A program made the position numbers and the translations under genes. Below, in pieces: positions 62,342 to 64,000 of a stretch of DNA of 64,000 nt (the first letter of the stretch is position 1; each line of letters opens with the position of its first letter). The notes under the pieces are model-generated. The model was not told where the DNA came from, searched no databases, and saw nothing but the letters and a program-made list of their open reading frames with translations. The DNA is taken from NCBI GenBank assembly GCA_020746105.1, contig CM036617.1, positions 138,411,845-138,475,844 of the forward strand, read 5' to 3'. This DNA is from Trogon surrucura (taxonomy: Eukaryota; Chordata; Aves; Trogoniformes; Trogonidae).

Positions 62342-63092
62342 GATAGCAATGTTTTGGTGTTAAAAGCAGAAAATGACATGGTGGTGTTCGTCATGTAGCA
62401 TTGGTAGGCAATGCAACAAATGTAAAAAGAAATGTGAGAAAGAAGGAGTAGAAGATGTTGATATGTTGGCTGGACTGAGGAGGAATAAGTAGGAAGCGGC
62501 TGCAGGGGATGAAAGGGGGGGCGAGTGGAGGACAGAGAGAAAGAAGGAACAGTGATACGGAGAGCTGTGGTGAGAGAAAAGTTTACAAGCCCCTCTCAGA
62601 CAGGCGGCAGGAGGGTTTGGAAACTGGTTTAGTTAAAGGTGCTGTTTTCGGTGTCAGGTTTAAAGACTTGGAAAGATAGCAGGGACATGCAGGAAGGACC
62701 CTGAATGGGTACTGAAGGTTATGGAATGTCTGGAGTGACAATGTCTCAGTTGATTGAGATAGCATATAAAATTTATAGCAACAGGGAGGAGGCTGAAAAG
62801 AAGCAAAGTTAAAAAAAAAAAAAAAAAGAAAAGGGTGAAACGAAAACAAACAAATGTGCAGCAATACTCGCAGCTGCAATAGCCCGGGAAGTCATAAAAT
62901 CAGAGGACAGGGCTATTAGGCCTCAGGGCGGGGTAGGTAGGGGACTTCCTAGGAGAGCATTAAGGGTTGGAATATCATTGAGAAAAAGATGGGTGTGCTT
63001 TTTGTAAAAAGCAGCACTGGAGGACAGAATGCTCACAATTCAATCGGTGGGGTTTGAAAGAATACTGAAGTACGACGTTAGATACAGACTGT
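62342..63092 (+). pseudogene. gag: gag, decayed capsid end and first zinc knuckle
   Basis: Homology continues through shifted frames. A block at about 62736-62810 encodes MSQLIEIAYKIYSNREEAEK, the end of capsid, followed by a run of 18 A (62811-62828). At 62994-63032 lies a zinc-knuckle-like CAFCKKQHWRTEC. This is CX2CX3HX4C, one residue short of the usual CX2CX4HX4C, so the finger is damaged. Several stops interrupt the whole region. Confidence 0.75.
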
Positions 63093-63157
63093 GTGAGACA
63101 AGAGGATGAATCGGAATCCTCAGCACAACCCCTGGTAATAGTAAAGTTGAAGAATGA
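63093..63157 (+). pseudogene. pro: Start of protease, first copy (cut short)
   Basis: The word PLVIVKLKNEQ near 63128-63160 matches the protease start seen again at 63770 (PLVIIRLGNE). It stops before the catalytic Asp; the next bases belong to reverse transcriptase. Confidence 0.65.
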
Positions 63158-63395
63158 GCAGTACTTGACTTAAAGGATGCTTTCTGGGAATGTCCGTTTA
63201 CAGAGGATAGTAAACTTTTTCTTTTTTTTGTATTTTAATGGGAACAAGAGGAAAAAGGGAGAATAGTAAAACAACAATTGATATGAACGGTCCTTGAGCA
63301 GGGATCCACAGGTTCTGTTTGGGCAAGCTTTGCAAGAGAATGCAAATTTACTCCGCCTCCATAGATTAGGTTACTGCAGTCTGTGGAGGGGGGGG
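63158..63395 (+). pseudogene. pol: Reverse transcriptase fragment
   Basis: From 63158 the frame gives AVLDLKDAFWECPF, the LDLKDAF box with the first catalytic Asp of retroviral RT. A region in the place of the LPQGF box follows (TVLEQGSTGS), and near 63371-63385 LLQSVE stands where LLQYVDD is expected. Stops break the frame. About 80 residues of the palm are represented, without the rest of pol. Confidence 0.75.
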
Positions 63396-63399
63396 GGAG

Positions 63400-63700
63400 C
63401 ACAGCTTTAACGTGTTAAGTGTGCTTGGAAAATGCATAACAACAGAAAGAAAGTGGAGGAGGAAAGCAGAGAAAAGAAAAACTCTGATACCAGCTGCTGG
63501 CAGTGGCTGTAGCGCAGCAAAATAACAGGGCTGGAGGAGGGTGTTCTCAGGCTCTGAGAGACAGGCAAGATCCTGGTGGAATGCCAAGGGCCAGAATGCT
63601 GTTAGAAAAAGATCAGTGTGTCTTTTGCAAAGAGAAGGGGCACTGGAAAAGAGAATGCTTGCAACCAAATCAGCAGTGATTTGAAGGAATTCTGGGCAAA
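63400..63700 (+). pseudogene. gag: Second gag end with intact zinc knuckle
   Basis: After the RT piece, gag-type sequence reappears: a basic Lys/Glu-rich stretch like the end of capsid, then at 63617-63658 a full zinc knuckle CVFCKEKGHWKREC (CX2CX4HX4C). It differs from the knuckle at 62994 at several positions, so it is not a recent tandem copy of it. A stop follows after NQQ. Confidence 0.8.
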
Positions 63701-63739
63701 CAGATAACATGATGGTGGTGGGTTCAGACTGAGGGAAAC

Positions 63740-64000
63740 CGAGGGTTATGAACTGGAACTTTCCCCGACAAAGCCCCTGGTTATAATAAGGTTGGGGAAT
63801 GAGAAAATAAATTTTCTAGTAGATACAGGGGTTACTTATTTAGTATTAAACACATGTAAAGGTAATTCTAGTAAGCAAACTGAGTCAATTATTGGTGCCA
63901 CAGGGCAAAGAGAAAAGCCAGCCGGTTTCTGGTTTTCTTTAGCCTTTGAAGTTTAGAACTGGCCAAGGGTGTTGCCCCATCAATTCCTACCAGACTGCCC
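63740..64000 (+). pseudogene. pro: Retroviral protease, second copy (runs off window)
   Basis: It encodes PLVIIRLGNEKINFLVDTGV, with the catalytic Asp of LVDTG at 63822-63824. Then come TYLVLN and IIGATGQ, and, after a stop at about 63952, a FLPDCP word typical of the protease end. The usual residue after LVDTG is Ala; here it is Val. Confidence 0.8.

Larger units (their letters stand above)
60532..64000 (+). mobile_element. Gammaretrovirus-like endogenous retrovirus, 5' part, rearranged
   Basis: The order from left is LTR, tRNA-His primer binding site, leader, gag matrix with PPPY, gag capsid, degenerate capsid end and zinc knuckle, a short start of protease, a piece of reverse transcriptase, then a second capsid-end/zinc knuckle and protease to the window edge. 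Gag and protease seem to be in one reading direction, as in gammaretroviruses. Many stops and frameshifts show it to be defective. No env or 3' LTR is in view. Confidence 0.9.

Overview
This is a bird genomic window. It carries many CR1 LINE fragments with the ATTCTATG/ATTCTGTG tail repeats, avian-style endogenous retroviral LTRs, and two intron-rich vertebrate genes whose exons can be joined in frame. A SINE with a tRNA-Ile-like head and a CR1 tail, present twice, points towards a passerine; that last step is inference from what I know of TguSINE1-type elements.

Both genes lie on the minus strand, head to tail. ARFGAP3 (ARF1 GTPase-activating protein of the Golgi/COPI cycle) runs from its CpG-island promoter at about 23.4-24.3 kb leftwards. 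Coding exons 1-10 are present (23895 down to 258) and the gene leaves the window at base 1. PACSIN2 (syndapin II; FAP52 in chicken) lies upstream of it. Coding exons 2-10 are present, from 49340 down to the stop at 34134, encoding 464 residues of F-BAR domain, NPF linker and SH3 domain. The first coding exon, expected to add about 20 residues, was not found and probably lies beyond 64000. The same ARFGAP3-PACSIN2 neighbourhood is found on human 22q13. About 8 kb of intergenic DNA separates the two genes.

The rest is introns and mobile DNA. ARFGAP3 introns hold two well-preserved CR1 copies (946-1702 plus; 10861-11980 minus), an LTR (14515 to about 15170), an ancient CR1 remnant (15540-16400) and two SINE copies in opposite orientation (19187-19345; 22912-23091). 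The intergenic gap holds a complete-ended but broken Tc1-like DNA transposon of 1607 bp with 217-bp terminal inverted repeats (26471-28077) and an ancient CR1 (30655-31645). The last PACSIN2 intron has a CR1 tail and a solo LTR with a short target duplication. PACSIN2 intron 1 has a CR1 (49424-50481) whose 3' end matches the SINE tail, and at its far right an endogenous retrovirus starts (60532 onward, plus strand, antisense to PACSIN2): 5' LTR, tRNA-His primer binding site, gag, and a scrambled gag/pro/RT order running off the window.

The points most worth following are: the Tc1-like element, unusual in a bird; the SINE and its likely CR1 driver in the same window; the mosaic retrovirus; and a frame-neutral PACSIN2 exon with a weak donor and a tandem acceptor. 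I saw no CRISPR, operon or other prokaryotic feature, and nothing that I can call a wholly new system.
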